DNA of 64,000 bases from Salmonirosea sp038204185 (GTDB lineage: Bacteria; Bacteroidota; Bacteroidia; Cytophagales; Spirosomataceae): positions 9,154 through 73,153 of the forward strand of contig JBBRDE010000001.1 of assembly GCA_038204185.1 (NCBI GenBank). Reading direction: 5' to 3'. Under the pieces are notes generated by a model. It was not told where the DNA came from and searched no databases. It was given only the letters and a program-made list of their open reading frames with translations. Within the stretch, counting starts at the first letter, position 1. Each line of letters starts with the position of its first letter. The translations under genes were made by a program, and so were the position numbers. This document shows positions 17,354-25,321 of this stretch, in pieces.

Positions 17354-18808
17354 TCAGCGTTGGGTAGGTACCTTCGCGCCTGTCCGTGTTAAGAACCCGT
17401 CCAGTTTACCACGCAGTTCCTCTCGCTTCTTAGGTAGTTGGGCAGCAACATTTCGCGTTTCGTCGATATCGTCTTTGAGGTTATACAACTCGTCAGAACC
17501 GTCCTCATAATGATGAATCAGTTTCCAATAGCCACTACGGACGATGTTGTAGGGCGTCACCTCATCGTAGCGATAGTGCGGAAAATGCCAGAACAAGTCA
17601 CGCGTCGGCATTGGCTTTGCCCCCGTCGCATGGCTTAGCAGACTCACGCCATCATTAGGTATAGCGCGATCCGGTTGGGTACCTCCTACTTCCAGCACAG
17701 TATTAAAAATATCCATCGTAATCACTGGGCTTGCCGACACCCGTGGAACGATCTTCCCCTTCCAACTCATGATCAGGGGTACCCTTATTCCACCTTCGTA
17801 CGGAAAGCCCTTACCACTGCGGAACGGCGGATTGGAAGTAATCGGGTTTTGTTCACTACCCAGCAGTCCACCGTTGTCGGAAGTAAAAATAATCAGCGTG
17901 TTTTCCAGCATATTTTGGGCTTTCAACTCAGCCACAATACGGCCTACGTTTTCGTCCATGCTCTCGATCATAGCAGCATACACGGCGTTACCTTGCCCCT
18001 GGGAGGGTGCCTTGGCTTTATATTTCGCCACTAATTCCGGCTTTCCCCCGAGCGGCGTATGCACGGCGTAGGGGGCATAATTGATAAAGAAGGGCCCGTT
18101 TTTGTGGGTCCGAATCAGGTTGATCACTTCATCGCCCTCGCGGTCAGTCAGGTACTCACCCGCCTTGCGGGCCGGTAGCGTAGGGATTCCCTTCACCGAC
18201 GCATTAGCGTAGGGGTCGAAGTAGGAAGGTGGCTGACCGAAGTCACAGCCCCCGATATTGACGTCGAACCCCTGCTTTTCGGGGTAGAATGCCTCAGTAC
18301 CCAAATGCCACTTCCCGATGAACGCCGTGAAGTACCCCTGTTCTTTCAGGTACTCCGCTGTTGTTTTTTCCGATAGCGGCAGTTCAAACGGAATGGGGGG
18401 TACTTTGAGTCTTTGCGTCAAGTCCCGCTCGTATTCCTTTTTATTCTTCCCATCATACTGCACCTCGGCATTCTGGAAACTAGCGCGAATCCAGTCCGTG
18501 ATGCCCGTACGGGCGGGATACTTGCCCGTCATTAGCGCTGAGCGCGAGGGCGAACAAATGGCTGCCGCCGCATACGCATCCGTAAACTTTACGCCTCCGG
18601 CAGCAAGTTTATCCAGATTTGGCGTTTCGTAATACTTGCTGCCGTAGCTACTCAGGTCGGCCCAACCGAGGTCATCCACAAAGATGAGAATCACGTTGGG
18701 TTTTTCTGGCGGGTGGGCCGATTTGTCCGGACCTGGCTTCATGGACAAAATAAAAGTAGCCAGCAGGAAAAGAGTCATGCTGGCTAGTAGGGTATGCAGT
18801 CGCTTCAT
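17354..18808 (-). CDS. Type I sulfatase
   Basis: A 484-residue exported sulfatase with an N-terminal signal peptide (MKRLHTLLASMTLFLLATFIL). The metal-binding start is VDDLGWADLSSYGS, and the sulfatase signature CSPSRSALMTGKYPARTG places the formylglycine-forming cysteine at C85. The histidine-containing SDNGG and GKWHLG motifs are present. It hydrolyses sulfate esters, most likely of polysaccharides in the periplasm. C-x-P-S-R is activated by a formylglycine-generating enzyme or anSME, neither of which is in the window. Similarity in order to choline-sulfatase versus glycan sulfatases cannot be separated here. It stands beside, but not in, a metallo-beta-lactamase gene. Confidence 0.9.
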   Translation of the reverse strand: MKRLHTLLASMTLFLLATFILSMKPGPDKSAHPPEKPNVILIFVDDLGWADLSSYGSKYYETPNLDKLAAGGVKFTDAYAAAAICSPSRSALMTGKYPARTGITDWIRASFQNAEVQYDGKNKKEYERDLTQRLKVPPIPFELPLSEKTTAEYLKEQGYFTAFIGKWHLGTEAFYPEKQGFDVNIGGCDFGQPPSYFDPYANASVKGIPTLPARKAGEYLTDREGDEVINLIRTHKNGPFFINYAPYAVHTPLGGKPELVAKYKAKAPSQGQGNAVYAAMIESMDENVGRIVAELKAQNMLENTLIIFTSDNGGLLGSEQNPITSNPPFRSGKGFPYEGGIRVPLIMSWKGKIVPRVSASPVITMDIFNTVLEVGGTQPDRAIPNDGVSLLSHATGAKPMPTRDLFWHFPHYRYDEVTPYNIVRSGYWKLIHHYEDGSDELYNLKDDIDETRNVAAQLPKKREELRGKLDGFLTRTGAKVPTQR

Positions 18809-19000
18809 TCGGATGTCTTGACGTTGTTACTTGGCTTCACTGAGTACTAGTAAAGATCCTACCGAAGCGAATTTACTACCTCCGGGCTTCTGAAAATATC
18901 CTGTTAACTGGCTCTAAATTTCGCATGAAAGCCCAGTTTGGCAATAGCCATGTCTAGTGGAAATCGAGTGGTTGGCAGTGTACGAACCCAATACTTTTCC

Positions 19001-19774
19001 TTACTCGAATAGCTTCACCGTAAAATCCAACAGCTCCGTACCCCCTACCCTCCCGTGTCCCGGAATGATGATTTTGGCCTGAGGGTACCTGTCCTTAACT
19101 TTTCGGACTGTTTCGGGCCAGGCTTTCACGTTGGCATCTTCCAGATTTCCTTTTCCGGCCCCCACCTCTTTGATCAGACAACCGCCAAACATCGCCTTGT
19201 CTTCGGGAAAATACCCAATGATGTTATCGCGGGTATGGCCCTCACCGAGGTAGGTAGCGTACACTTTTTGGGTACCTACCTTCAAATTCAGCGAGTTGGC
19301 AAATCCGTTTTGGGGTTGGGGCGATCCTTTGTCTTTCAGGAAAGCAATGGTTCGATTTTCGGCGTAAGAAGGTACCCCCTTTTGATGAAACGCCTCCAAA
19401 CCGCCCACGCAATCGGCGTGAAAATGGGTGGCTACTATCCCTTTGATTTTAGCATGAAGTTTCCCGGTGAGGTACTCAATCAATTCTTCGGCGGTTTCGT
19501 TGGTAGCAGGCGTATCAAAAACGACTGCTTCACCCCCATTGACCACGATCATCCCGTTACACGCCACCCGGCCAAAACTCTCGGTATTGAGGTAGGAAAT
19601 GTGCTGATAGACGTGGTCAGAAAGCTTATTGATAATCAGGTTTTCTGATTCGTATTCGGGAGTAGTGATTTGTTTTGTGGAGGTGAAGGTACCTGGTGAC
19701 TGGCTGGCGTTTGTTTGGTTAGGAAGCAGGCTTTGGCTGATAAAGACTGTTAATAGTAGGGAATATTTTATCAT
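19001..19774 (-). CDS. Subclass B1 metallo-beta-lactamase
   Basis: A 257-residue exported protein (signal peptide about 1-24) with the complete zinc-ligand set of subclass B1. H117-x-H119-x-D121, H180, C199 and H240 are present. C199 lies in FGGCLIKE with K202, the carboxylate-binding lysine of B1 enzymes, and N210 in GNLEDAN matches the conserved B1 asparagine. The residue after D121 is cysteine, as in the Bacteroides CcrA/CfiA enzyme (HWHGDC), whereas many other B1 enzymes have arginine. B1 enzymes hydrolyse most beta-lactams including carbapenems in the periplasm. Activity here is inferred. No mobile element surrounds it, so it is probably a resident chromosomal gene. Confidence 0.88.
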   Translation of the reverse strand: MIKYSLLLTVFISQSLLPNQTNASQSPGTFTSTKQITTPEYESENLIINKLSDHVYQHISYLNTESFGRVACNGMIVVNGGEAVVFDTPATNETAEELIEYLTGKLHAKIKGIVATHFHADCVGGLEAFHQKGVPSYAENRTIAFLKDKGSPQPQNGFANSLNLKVGTQKVYATYLGEGHTRDNIIGYFPEDKAMFGGCLIKEVGAGKGNLEDANVKAWPETVRKVKDRYPQAKIIIPGHGRVGGTELLDFTVKLFE

Positions 19775-19830
19775 GGCGATGATTAGAAATTGAGGTACGC
19801 GATGGCTGTTTTCTTTAAAGGGTACCCTTA

Positions 19831-20302
19831 TTATTCCAAAATTAATGAATTAGTATCAATTGGAATATACGATCCCATTTTGGTAGATGATTATCTCGAT
19901 CCCCCGTACAATAAGAAACTATTTTCACTTGAATTCCCACACAATTGATTCCAGTAAGCAAGCTGGTCGCAATAATCGGGACGCTTGGTCTGCCCGGCCT
20001 TGATCTCGATCGGGATTAGTTTTTCGTTGGTTTCCACCAGCAAATCTACTTCGCGCCCCGTTTTGTCCTGCCAAAAACAGATGGGTGGCTTTTGTCCCTG
20101 GTTCGTGAAATGTTGAGCCACCTCGCTCAGCACCCAATTCTCGAACAACGCTCCCCGCATGTAGTACGTTTCGACCAGATCAGCCCGGCGCAGACCCAGC
20201 AACGAGCACATTAACCCGGTGTCGTAAAAGAATAGCTTGGGGCTTTTCATAATGCGTTTGTTAAAACTCTGGTGGTAAGATTCGCATTGCCAACGCCAGG
20301 GG
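19831..20302 (-). pseudogene. Remnant of a DUF4143 ATPase-type protein
   Basis: The clearest open stretch (20250 to 19891) gives 119 residues with the DUF4143 C-terminal pattern KSPKLFFYDTGL, FENWVLSE, and the nuclease-like FWQDKTGREVDLLVE...IPIEIKAGQ. Full-length members are about 380-400 residues with an N-terminal AAA domain. Here homology continues upstream of the ATG as YHQSFNKRIM without a start, and the reading frame is disturbed there: the same bases also read as MRILPP in another frame. The AAA half is absent. Downstream, a TAA stop (19889-19891) is followed in frame by more plausible C-terminal sequence ending at 19831. I infer a truncated and frameshifted relic. Confidence 0.72.
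19834..19867 (-). promoter_or_regulatory. Candidate promoter and operator of the beta-lactamase gene
   Basis: A perfect -7 element TAATTTTG lies on the minus strand at 19844-19837, about 60 nt upstream of ATG 19774. It falls inside an inverted repeat with arms attcca (19834-19839) and tggaat (19862-19867). No TTG element sits at the usual distance. The repeat overlapping the -7 box could bind a regulator. Evidence is modest. Confidence 0.35.
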
Positions 20303-20342
20303 ATTCAGCCTTGATTACAAATAAGAGTTAGCGGGGGAAGTT

Positions 20343-20627
20343 TTGAATTGGTTTATTGATGCAATAATCGAGCGCTGGATTCTCTACCAGCAAAAACCCC
20401 TCACCAACGCAATGGTACGCTGCTGGCGACGCGTCGATGGCCAAACGGAAGTAGAGTTCCGGCAAACCAACGCGCAGGGCGAAGCTACGTTTAAACCCAT
20501 CAAAAAAGGCAAAGCTGCCTACATGCTCAGCAGCGCCCACATGATGCGGTTGACGGGGAATGAAAAAGCGGATTGACAGAGTTTGTGGGGAAGTGTGACG
20601 TTTGGGATGCGGCGAGGTGGTTTGTAG
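20343..20627 (+). pseudogene. Remnant of a NikM-like DUF4198 protein
   Basis: From about 20382 the translation (LYQQKPLTNAMVRCWRR, then VEFRQTNAQGEATFKPIKKGK, then SSAHMMRL) follows the C-terminal part of DUF4198 proteins, a family of periplasmic nickel- or metal-related proteins. The family's conserved ADWQS-type end here reads AD-stop-QS: the tryptophan codon is TGA at 20573-20575, and the frame continues as QSLWGSVTFG before a second stop at 20625-20627. The N-terminal two thirds are missing. This is therefore a 5'-deleted fragment with a nonsense change. Confidence 0.72.
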
Positions 20628-20643
20628 GATAAGGAGCTAAGCA

Positions 20644-20849
20644 ATGAATAAATTTCAAAATACCAATGCAAATCAGGGTATGATAAAGAAATCGGTATCC
20701 TCTACATCAAGCTGAGAGACGTGGCTATCGATGAATCGGAAGAAAATAAAAAGGTCGTAATTCTGGATTATTCCGCAGATGGGCAACTCGTTGGTATTGA
20801 AGTACTGAATGCTTCACACTCGATGCATCAGCCGTCGAAGGTTATGTAG
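20644..20849 (+). pseudogene. Frameshifted DUF2283 small protein gene
   Basis: From 20679 to the stop at 20847-20849 one frame reads YDKEIGILYIKLRDVAIDE, then VVILDYSADGQLVGIEVLNAS, the full core of DUF2283 proteins (usually about 65-90 residues). No start codon exists in that frame, which is blocked upstream by TAA. The nearby ATG 20644 starts a different frame that meets a stop after about 24 codons. A single-base shift between 20650 and 20678 would join them. It is most simply a recently frameshifted small gene; a rare start codon is a weaker possibility. Function of DUF2283 is unknown. Confidence 0.65.
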
Positions 20850-20912
20850 GAGATGGCGTAAACCAGCAGTAAGAGGAGTATCTGATAATTATCAAGAAAG
20901 ATTCGGAGATAC

Positions 20913-21578
20913 CTACCGCAACACACCCGCCGCCCGTAGTTTGAATATTAGATTTAACCCCACAATCTCGGATTGTACTTCGTGACATTGACCGTCGGCG
21001 TAGGTGTAGCGCGTCTTTTTCCCGTCGGGCATCACAATGTCGTAGGCTCCAGTGGCTACTTTCTGCACCGGGCACATTTTCCCAAAACGATCGGAATAAA
21101 TCTGCTTCAAATTTACGGGCTCGCGGTAGTAGAGACTGGTGATGGTGTGGTTGATCGGATGGGGTACCTTGACCGTTTCCTTCGAACTGGATTTCGCATC
21201 GGCAAATGTGACGTGATAACTATCCGAAGTATGCACTGTGTTGGTTTTTTCTTTGAGCTTTCCATTCACTTGCTGACTGGACAGGGCGGTTTTGAGCACC
21301 CCTTTTTCAAACCGATTTTCCCCCACATACACTACATCGTAGAGAAAGGTATCGATGGCCCCACGCACCCGCAAATTTTCGCTGCCATCGTTTGCCTTAG
21401 CGGGTGTGATCGTTAACTCGCCTACGGAGCGACCAGCCAGTAAAATATCGTATATAATGGCCTGACCCTTGACAGGTACTTGCAGAAGTCCCAGTGCGAG
21501 GATCAGAAAGCCGATTTGTTTTCTCACGTGTTCAGGATAGGCTGGTGGTTTTCGGGGCTTCGGGCATAGACGTTTCAA
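20913..21578 (-). CDS. Exported protein, DUF6134-like
   Basis: A 221-residue exported protein. Residues 1-20 are basic and proline-rich, followed by the hydrophobic FLILALGLLQVPVKGQ, so either the signal peptide has a long n-region or the true start is further in, though no methionine offers itself. The mature part reads AIIYDILLAGRSVGELTI, then SLYYREPVNL, YSDRFGKMCPVQKV and IVMPDGKKTRYTYADGQC, a pattern I associate with DUF6134 (related to DUF3108), a Bacteroidota group of beta-rich periplasmic proteins of unknown role. The gene is isolated between the fossil region and hpf. The family name is a moderate-confidence recall. Confidence 0.6.
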   Translation of the reverse strand: MKRLCPKPRKPPAYPEHVRKQIGFLILALGLLQVPVKGQAIIYDILLAGRSVGELTITPAKANDGSENLRVRGAIDTFLYDVVYVGENRFEKGVLKTALSSQQVNGKLKEKTNTVHTSDSYHVTFADAKSSSKETVKVPHPINHTITSLYYREPVNLKQIYSDRFGKMCPVQKVATGAYDIVMPDGKKTRYTYADGQCHEVQSEIVGLNLIFKLRAAGVLR

Positions 21579-21633
21579 ACGTTGTAAGGCTAAACCTAGT
21601 ATAAACTACCTCATTTGGTTACTTCTCTCCACC

Positions 21634-21671
21634 AAAAAACCACCCAACCGGAATTATCCAGGCAGGTGGTT
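21634..21671 (-). terminator. Intrinsic terminator of hpf
   Basis: On the minus strand the arms AACCACC (21671-21665) and GGTGGTT (21644-21638) are followed by a T6 run (through 21634). It lies about 45 nt past the hpf stop codon. Confidence 0.7.
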
Positions 21672-21680
21672 CGCTACTAT

Positions 21681-21720
21681 TGAGTACTTAGGGCATCAAT
21701 TGAGTACTTAGGGCATCAAT
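21681..21720. repeat. Exact 20-bp tandem duplication over the hpf stop
   Basis: The unit tgagtacttagggcatcaat occurs twice without change at 21681-21700 and 21701-21720. The second copy contains the hpf stop codon (21716-21718, minus strand), so the first copy repeats the gene's last bases just downstream. It has no effect on the protein and looks like a recent slippage duplication. Confidence 0.95.
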
Positions 21721-22030
21721 GATTTCTGACTTTGCCAACAGCCGTGTCCAGGGCTGCTTTCATTTTGATGATCGCCCCGTTGACCGCCTGTATGAGCGTG
21801 TCGTGCATTTCAGTCACGACGATGGGTTGCATGCCTTCCATGCGGGCTTCCATCAGGCATCGTTTGTCTTTTTGTCCTTCTTTGCTGCCATTTTCGTCTG
21901 AGAAATGTACTTCTACGCGAGTAAGTTGACCAGCGAACCGGTGCAATTTTTCTGTGATCTTATCATTCAACTCCGTTTGGAATGCTTCATGGACCGTAAT
22001 GTTGTTATCAGTATTGATCTGTATAATCAT
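21716..22030 (-). CDS. hpf: Ribosome hibernation promoting factor (short HPF/RaiA family)
   Basis: A 104-residue S30AE-family protein. It begins MIIQINTDNNITVHEAFQTELNDKITEKLHRFAGQ-like, the first beta-strand and helix of the fold, followed by VEVHFSDENG and a C-terminal helix TLIQAVNGAIIKMKAALD. Length fits short HPF/YfiA forms with no dimerisation tail. These proteins bind the 30S decoding centre in slow growth and protect or silence ribosomes. The match is weaker in the middle, where CLMEARMEGMQPIVV takes the place of the usual basic strand. The gene is monocistronic with a terminator after it. Confidence 0.8.
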   Translation of the reverse strand: MIIQINTDNNITVHEAFQTELNDKITEKLHRFAGQLTRVEVHFSDENGSKEGQKDKRCLMEARMEGMQPIVVTEMHDTLIQAVNGAIIKMKAALDTAVGKVRNH

Positions 22031-22170
22031 GGTATTTGAATAAGTATTTAAATTATTTGTAAAAAATCATGAAATGCTACGCTATACCCGGAGAACCTGA
22101 TGACGCTGACAGTAGGCGGAAGTAGTAAAAGAACAATGCCCGGGCTTTTTAGATTAGTTCCGAAGATGCC

Positions 22171-22896
22171 TCAATTCACCAGTGGTGCGGTCTGCTCGGC
22201 TGAGGTAATGCCCGACGGAAGTTCGAGAATGCGAATGTTGCGAAAATGAATTTCGGCGCCTTCGGCTTCGAGGCAGATGTACCCCTTCTTGCGCTCCGAA
22301 CCCCGCAATCCGTTGACAAACTTGCCGTTGACCGACAGCTTCACTACGCCATCCACGCACACTACCACGTACTTATTCCATTCGCCTTTTCCCCGGCAGC
22401 GCTTTTCAAGCGATTTGCTACGAGTACCCCTTGGGTTGTCGGGTATAGCCGTCATACCCATCGTAGGAAATAGTTCGCCGTGAACGTAAGCATCGGTTTC
22501 GTTGTGCTGGATAGCCCATTCCAATTCCAGCATTTGCACCTCAATGGCTTTGGTGAGCGGGTTGTCGCCAAACTGGGTACCTTCGCTCCACACGAACACA
22601 CCGGAGTTCCCCCCGGCTTCCATGTGTTTCCACTCGATTTCCAGAATGAAGTTTTCGTACTGACGGTCGGTGCGCATGACGCCGATGGGTTTTCCGGTAC
22701 TCACCAGAATACCCTTTTTCACCTTCCAGGTATCCTCGGCGGTGTTGACGTTCACCCACCCTTTGAGGTCTTTCCCGTTGAACAGGTTTTTGAACATTAA
22801 CGGATCAAACTCGGACTGAGCCTGGCCGGAGTGCACCAATAAGAGAAAGAAAGCCAGTTGGAAGGTACCTTTTAGCAAAAGTCGTACAGGAATCAT
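22171..22896 (-). CDS. DUF1080 protein (3-keto-disaccharide hydrolase family)
   Basis: A 241-residue exported protein. ATG 22896 is chosen because MIPVRLLLKGTFQLAFFLLLVHSGQAQ is a good signal peptide; the frame is open to 22962. The mature part is one DUF1080 laminin-G-like beta-sandwich: FKNLFNGKDLKGWVNV at the start, GVFVWSEGTQFGDNPLTKAIEVQMLE in the middle, and GYICLEAEGAEIHFRNIRILEL at the end. DUF1080 enzymes have been shown to hydrolyse 3-keto-glycosides, acting in the periplasm after a dehydrogenase oxidises the sugar. A second, more distant copy lies at 25322-26164 and the oxidoreductase locus at 50-59 kb. Substrate is unknown. Confidence 0.85.
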   Translation of the reverse strand: MIPVRLLLKGTFQLAFFLLLVHSGQAQSEFDPLMFKNLFNGKDLKGWVNVNTAEDTWKVKKGILVSTGKPIGVMRTDRQYENFILEIEWKHMEAGGNSGVFVWSEGTQFGDNPLTKAIEVQMLELEWAIQHNETDAYVHGELFPTMGMTAIPDNPRGTRSKSLEKRCRGKGEWNKYVVVCVDGVVKLSVNGKFVNGLRGSERKKGYICLEAEGAEIHFRNIRILELPSGITSAEQTAPLVN

Positions 22897-22987
22897 AGGT
22901 AGCGCGTCGGTTATTACCAAAAGCAAATTCAGGCCGGAAATACTCACCCGGCAGGATTCCAACAGGAGTACGATTTAAAAAAAACAC

Positions 22988-23716
22988 CTACCTACCCAGA
23001 AAATGCCGGAGGGTAAAGGCATTGCGGACGGCGTTTCCCCCGCCGTCGTTATTAAAATACACATACACCTCTTTCCCCGCGTACTCCCACTCGCGAATCC
23101 GGGCAGCCCACCAGCGCAGGTCGTCGTCGGAGTAGGAACCGCCGTAGAGCCAGCCCGCATCGGGTCCATGCAGCCGCACGTACACGTGAGGAGCGGTGGC
23201 ACGTAGAATGCAGGGAAGACCCGCCCCGCTCATAATACAGTAGGCAGCCTGATGGCGTTCCAGGAGCTGGAAGATGGATTCCTGGTGCCAGCTGGGGTGC
23301 CGGAATTCCACCGCGACCCGAATCCAGGGGGGTACCTGGCTCAGGAAATAGTCTAGCCGGGCATAATCATACGCGAAATTGGGCGAGAGTTGCACCAACA
23401 GAACTGCTCGCTTGTCGCCCAGAATGTGCCAGCATTTGCTAATCCGCTCCACCCACACTTCGGGAGCGTAGAGGTGTTTGGCGTGAGTAAGGCCGCGGGG
23501 AGCCTTTACCGTAAACTGAAAACCTTCCGGCAACCGCCGTCGCCAACTGGCGAAAGTACGTTCGTGGGGCCATCGGTAGAAACTACTGTTGAGTTCTACG
23601 GTCTGGAATTGATCCACATAATAGTAAAACCTTTCGTGTACTGGGGTGATGTCGGGATAAAGTACCCCCTGCCAGTGGTCGTAGCTCCAGCCCGAAGTAC
23701 CGATGTGTGCTGCTAT
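22988..23716 (-). CDS. DUF72 family protein lacking a standard start codon
   Basis: The homologous frame spans 242 residues, normal for DUF72. It starts with IAAHIGTSGWSYDHWQGVLYP, the family's conserved N-terminus, continues through VELNSSFYRWPHERTFASW, FEFRHPSWH (here VEFRHPSWH) and the C-terminal VYVYFNNDGGG. DUF72 is a TIM-barrel family of unknown reaction. The odd point is the start: the first codon of the conserved block is ATA (23716-23714), and no ATG, GTG or TTG lies between it and the stop codon upstream. The first usual start is GTG 23617, which would remove the first 33 conserved residues. Either ATA or CTG starts translation, or the start has mutated. Confidence 0.75.
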   Translation of the reverse strand: MAAHIGTSGWSYDHWQGVLYPDITPVHERFYYYVDQFQTVELNSSFYRWPHERTFASWRRRLPEGFQFTVKAPRGLTHAKHLYAPEVWVERISKCWHILGDKRAVLLVQLSPNFAYDYARLDYFLSQVPPWIRVAVEFRHPSWHQESIFQLLERHQAAYCIMSGAGLPCILRATAPHVYVRLHGPDAGWLYGGSYSDDDLRWWAARIREWEYAGKEVYVYFNNDGGGNAVRNAFTLRHFLGR

Positions 23717-23847
23717 GTTAAATCGATTCTTTTTTACTTTTTGCCTCAGTGTTAACTCATATTCCTACACAAAAATATGTACCCATACCATTAAAGGTAA
23801 TCTTGGGCAGGAGGATTCATTGCCCTTTTGGGTAGATGTAATTTTAG

Positions 23848-23875
23848 TTTGTGACACGATGCTTCACTACTTTTA
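23848..23875 (+). promoter_or_regulatory. Candidate promoter of fabF
   Basis: TTTG (23848-23851) is followed after 16 nt by TACTTTTA (23868-23875), one base off TAnnTTTG. It lies about 80 nt upstream of the preferred start. Spacing is one base short of the usual 17-23. Confidence 0.35.
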
Positions 23876-23958
23876 ATCCAATAAAACGTACATTGGTCGC
23901 GCAAGTAGCAGGGTACCTTGTCCGATTTTTTACTTTTCAAACCATGATGCATAGTCCA

Positions 23959-25206
23959 ATGAAACGAGTTGTCATTACCGGCTTGGGTGCCATTACTCCG
24001 CTGGGGAATTCGGTCAATGACCTGTGGGAAAACATTAAGGCTGGCCATAGCGGTGCCGGACCCATCACGAAGTTTGACGCCGGTCTATTCAAAACCCGCT
24101 TTGCCTGCGAGGTGAAAGGCTTTGATCCGGAGACCTACATTGATAAAAAGGAACTGAAAAAATATGATCTTTTTACCCAATACGCCCTGGCGGCCAGCGC
24201 GCAGGCCATTCAGGATGCCGGGCTTGATTTTGCCACAATGGACGAAAGCGAACGGTACGACATCGGCGTGATCTGGGGAACGGGCAACGGCGGGATCAGT
24301 ACTTTTGAGCAGCAGTTGAAGGAGTTTGACACGGGGGATGGTACACCTCGGTTTAACCCCTATTTTATTCCAAAAATGATCGTGGACATTGCCGCCGGGG
24401 TGATTTCCATGCGCTACCAGTTGCACGGGCCCAATTACTGCACGGTGTCGGCTTGCGCGTCGTCCAATACAGCCATCATCAGTGCCTTCGATACCATCCG
24501 CATGGGCAAGGCCACGATGATGATTGCCGGTGGCTCCGAAGCGGCCATAAGCCCGGCTTCGGTGGGGGGATTCAACGCCGCTCAGGCATTATCCAAACAG
24601 AACGATAGCCCGCAAACTGCCTCCAAACCCTTCGATCGCGACCGCGACGGTTTTGTGATGGGTGAAGGGGCGGGAGCCCTGGTGCTGGAAGAACTGGAAC
24701 ACGCCCTGGCCCGGGGGGCCACCATCCACGCCGAGCTGGCGGGCGGCGGCATGGCAGGCGATGCCTACCACCTCACCGGAACCCACCCTGAGGGCCTTGG
24801 GGCGGTTTTGGGCATACAGCGCGCCCTGCGCGATGCGGGAATCACGGCGGAGGCTATCGACTACGTCAATGCGCACGCCACATCTACGGGTATTGGCGAT
24901 TTGAGCGAACTGATAGGAATCAAAAGGGTATTCGGCGACAGACCCGTCCCGATCAGCGCCACCAAATCCATGACGGGTCACTTGTTAGGGGCGGCTGGGG
25001 CGGTGGAAAGCATCATCAGTGTGCTGTCGGTCAATCACGACTTCATTCCAGCTACCATCAACGTCAACCACCTGGACGAACGCATTCCCGAGGGCATGAA
25101 TCTGATTATCGGAAAAGCCCTATCCCAAACCGTAAACTATGTACTGAACAATACTTTTGGGTTTGGGGGGCATACGGCGAGCTCCATTTTTAAAAAGTAT
25201 TCGTAG
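23959..25206 (+). CDS. fabF: 3-oxoacyl-ACP synthase II
   Basis: A 415-residue thiolase-fold condensing enzyme of fatty acid elongation. ATG 23959 is chosen because MKRVVITGLGAITPLGN is the family start; in-frame ATGs at 23944 and 23947 add a few residues. The catalytic cysteine is C166 in TVSACASSNTAI, and the two histidines are in NAHATST and SMTGHLLGAAGA, giving the Cys-His-His triad. It extends acyl-ACP with malonyl-ACP in the cytoplasm. It stands alone, without acpP, fabG or fabD beside it, so it is probably a second FabF or separated from the main fatty acid operon. A secondary-metabolism KS is less likely given length and motifs. Confidence 0.9.
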   Translation: MKRVVITGLGAITPLGNSVNDLWENIKAGHSGAGPITKFDAGLFKTRFACEVKGFDPETYIDKKELKKYDLFTQYALAASAQAIQDAGLDFATMDESERYDIGVIWGTGNGGISTFEQQLKEFDTGDGTPRFNPYFIPKMIVDIAAGVISMRYQLHGPNYCTVSACASSNTAIISAFDTIRMGKATMMIAGGSEAAISPASVGGFNAAQALSKQNDSPQTASKPFDRDRDGFVMGEGAGALVLEELEHALARGATIHAELAGGGMAGDAYHLTGTHPEGLGAVLGIQRALRDAGITAEAIDYVNAHATSTGIGDLSELIGIKRVFGDRPVPISATKSMTGHLLGAAGAVESIISVLSVNHDFIPATINVNHLDERIPEGMNLIIGKALSQTVNYVLNNTFGFGGHTASSIFKKYS

Positions 25207-25321
25207 TGTATAGGTCGGTGGCTATCGTTACGAATGAGGTTATTATTCATACCCCTTAGGGCTTACCGTCCAGAATAATACATCCGAGTCGGCTTCAGAG
25301 TCCAGCCGGGTAGGATATTCG

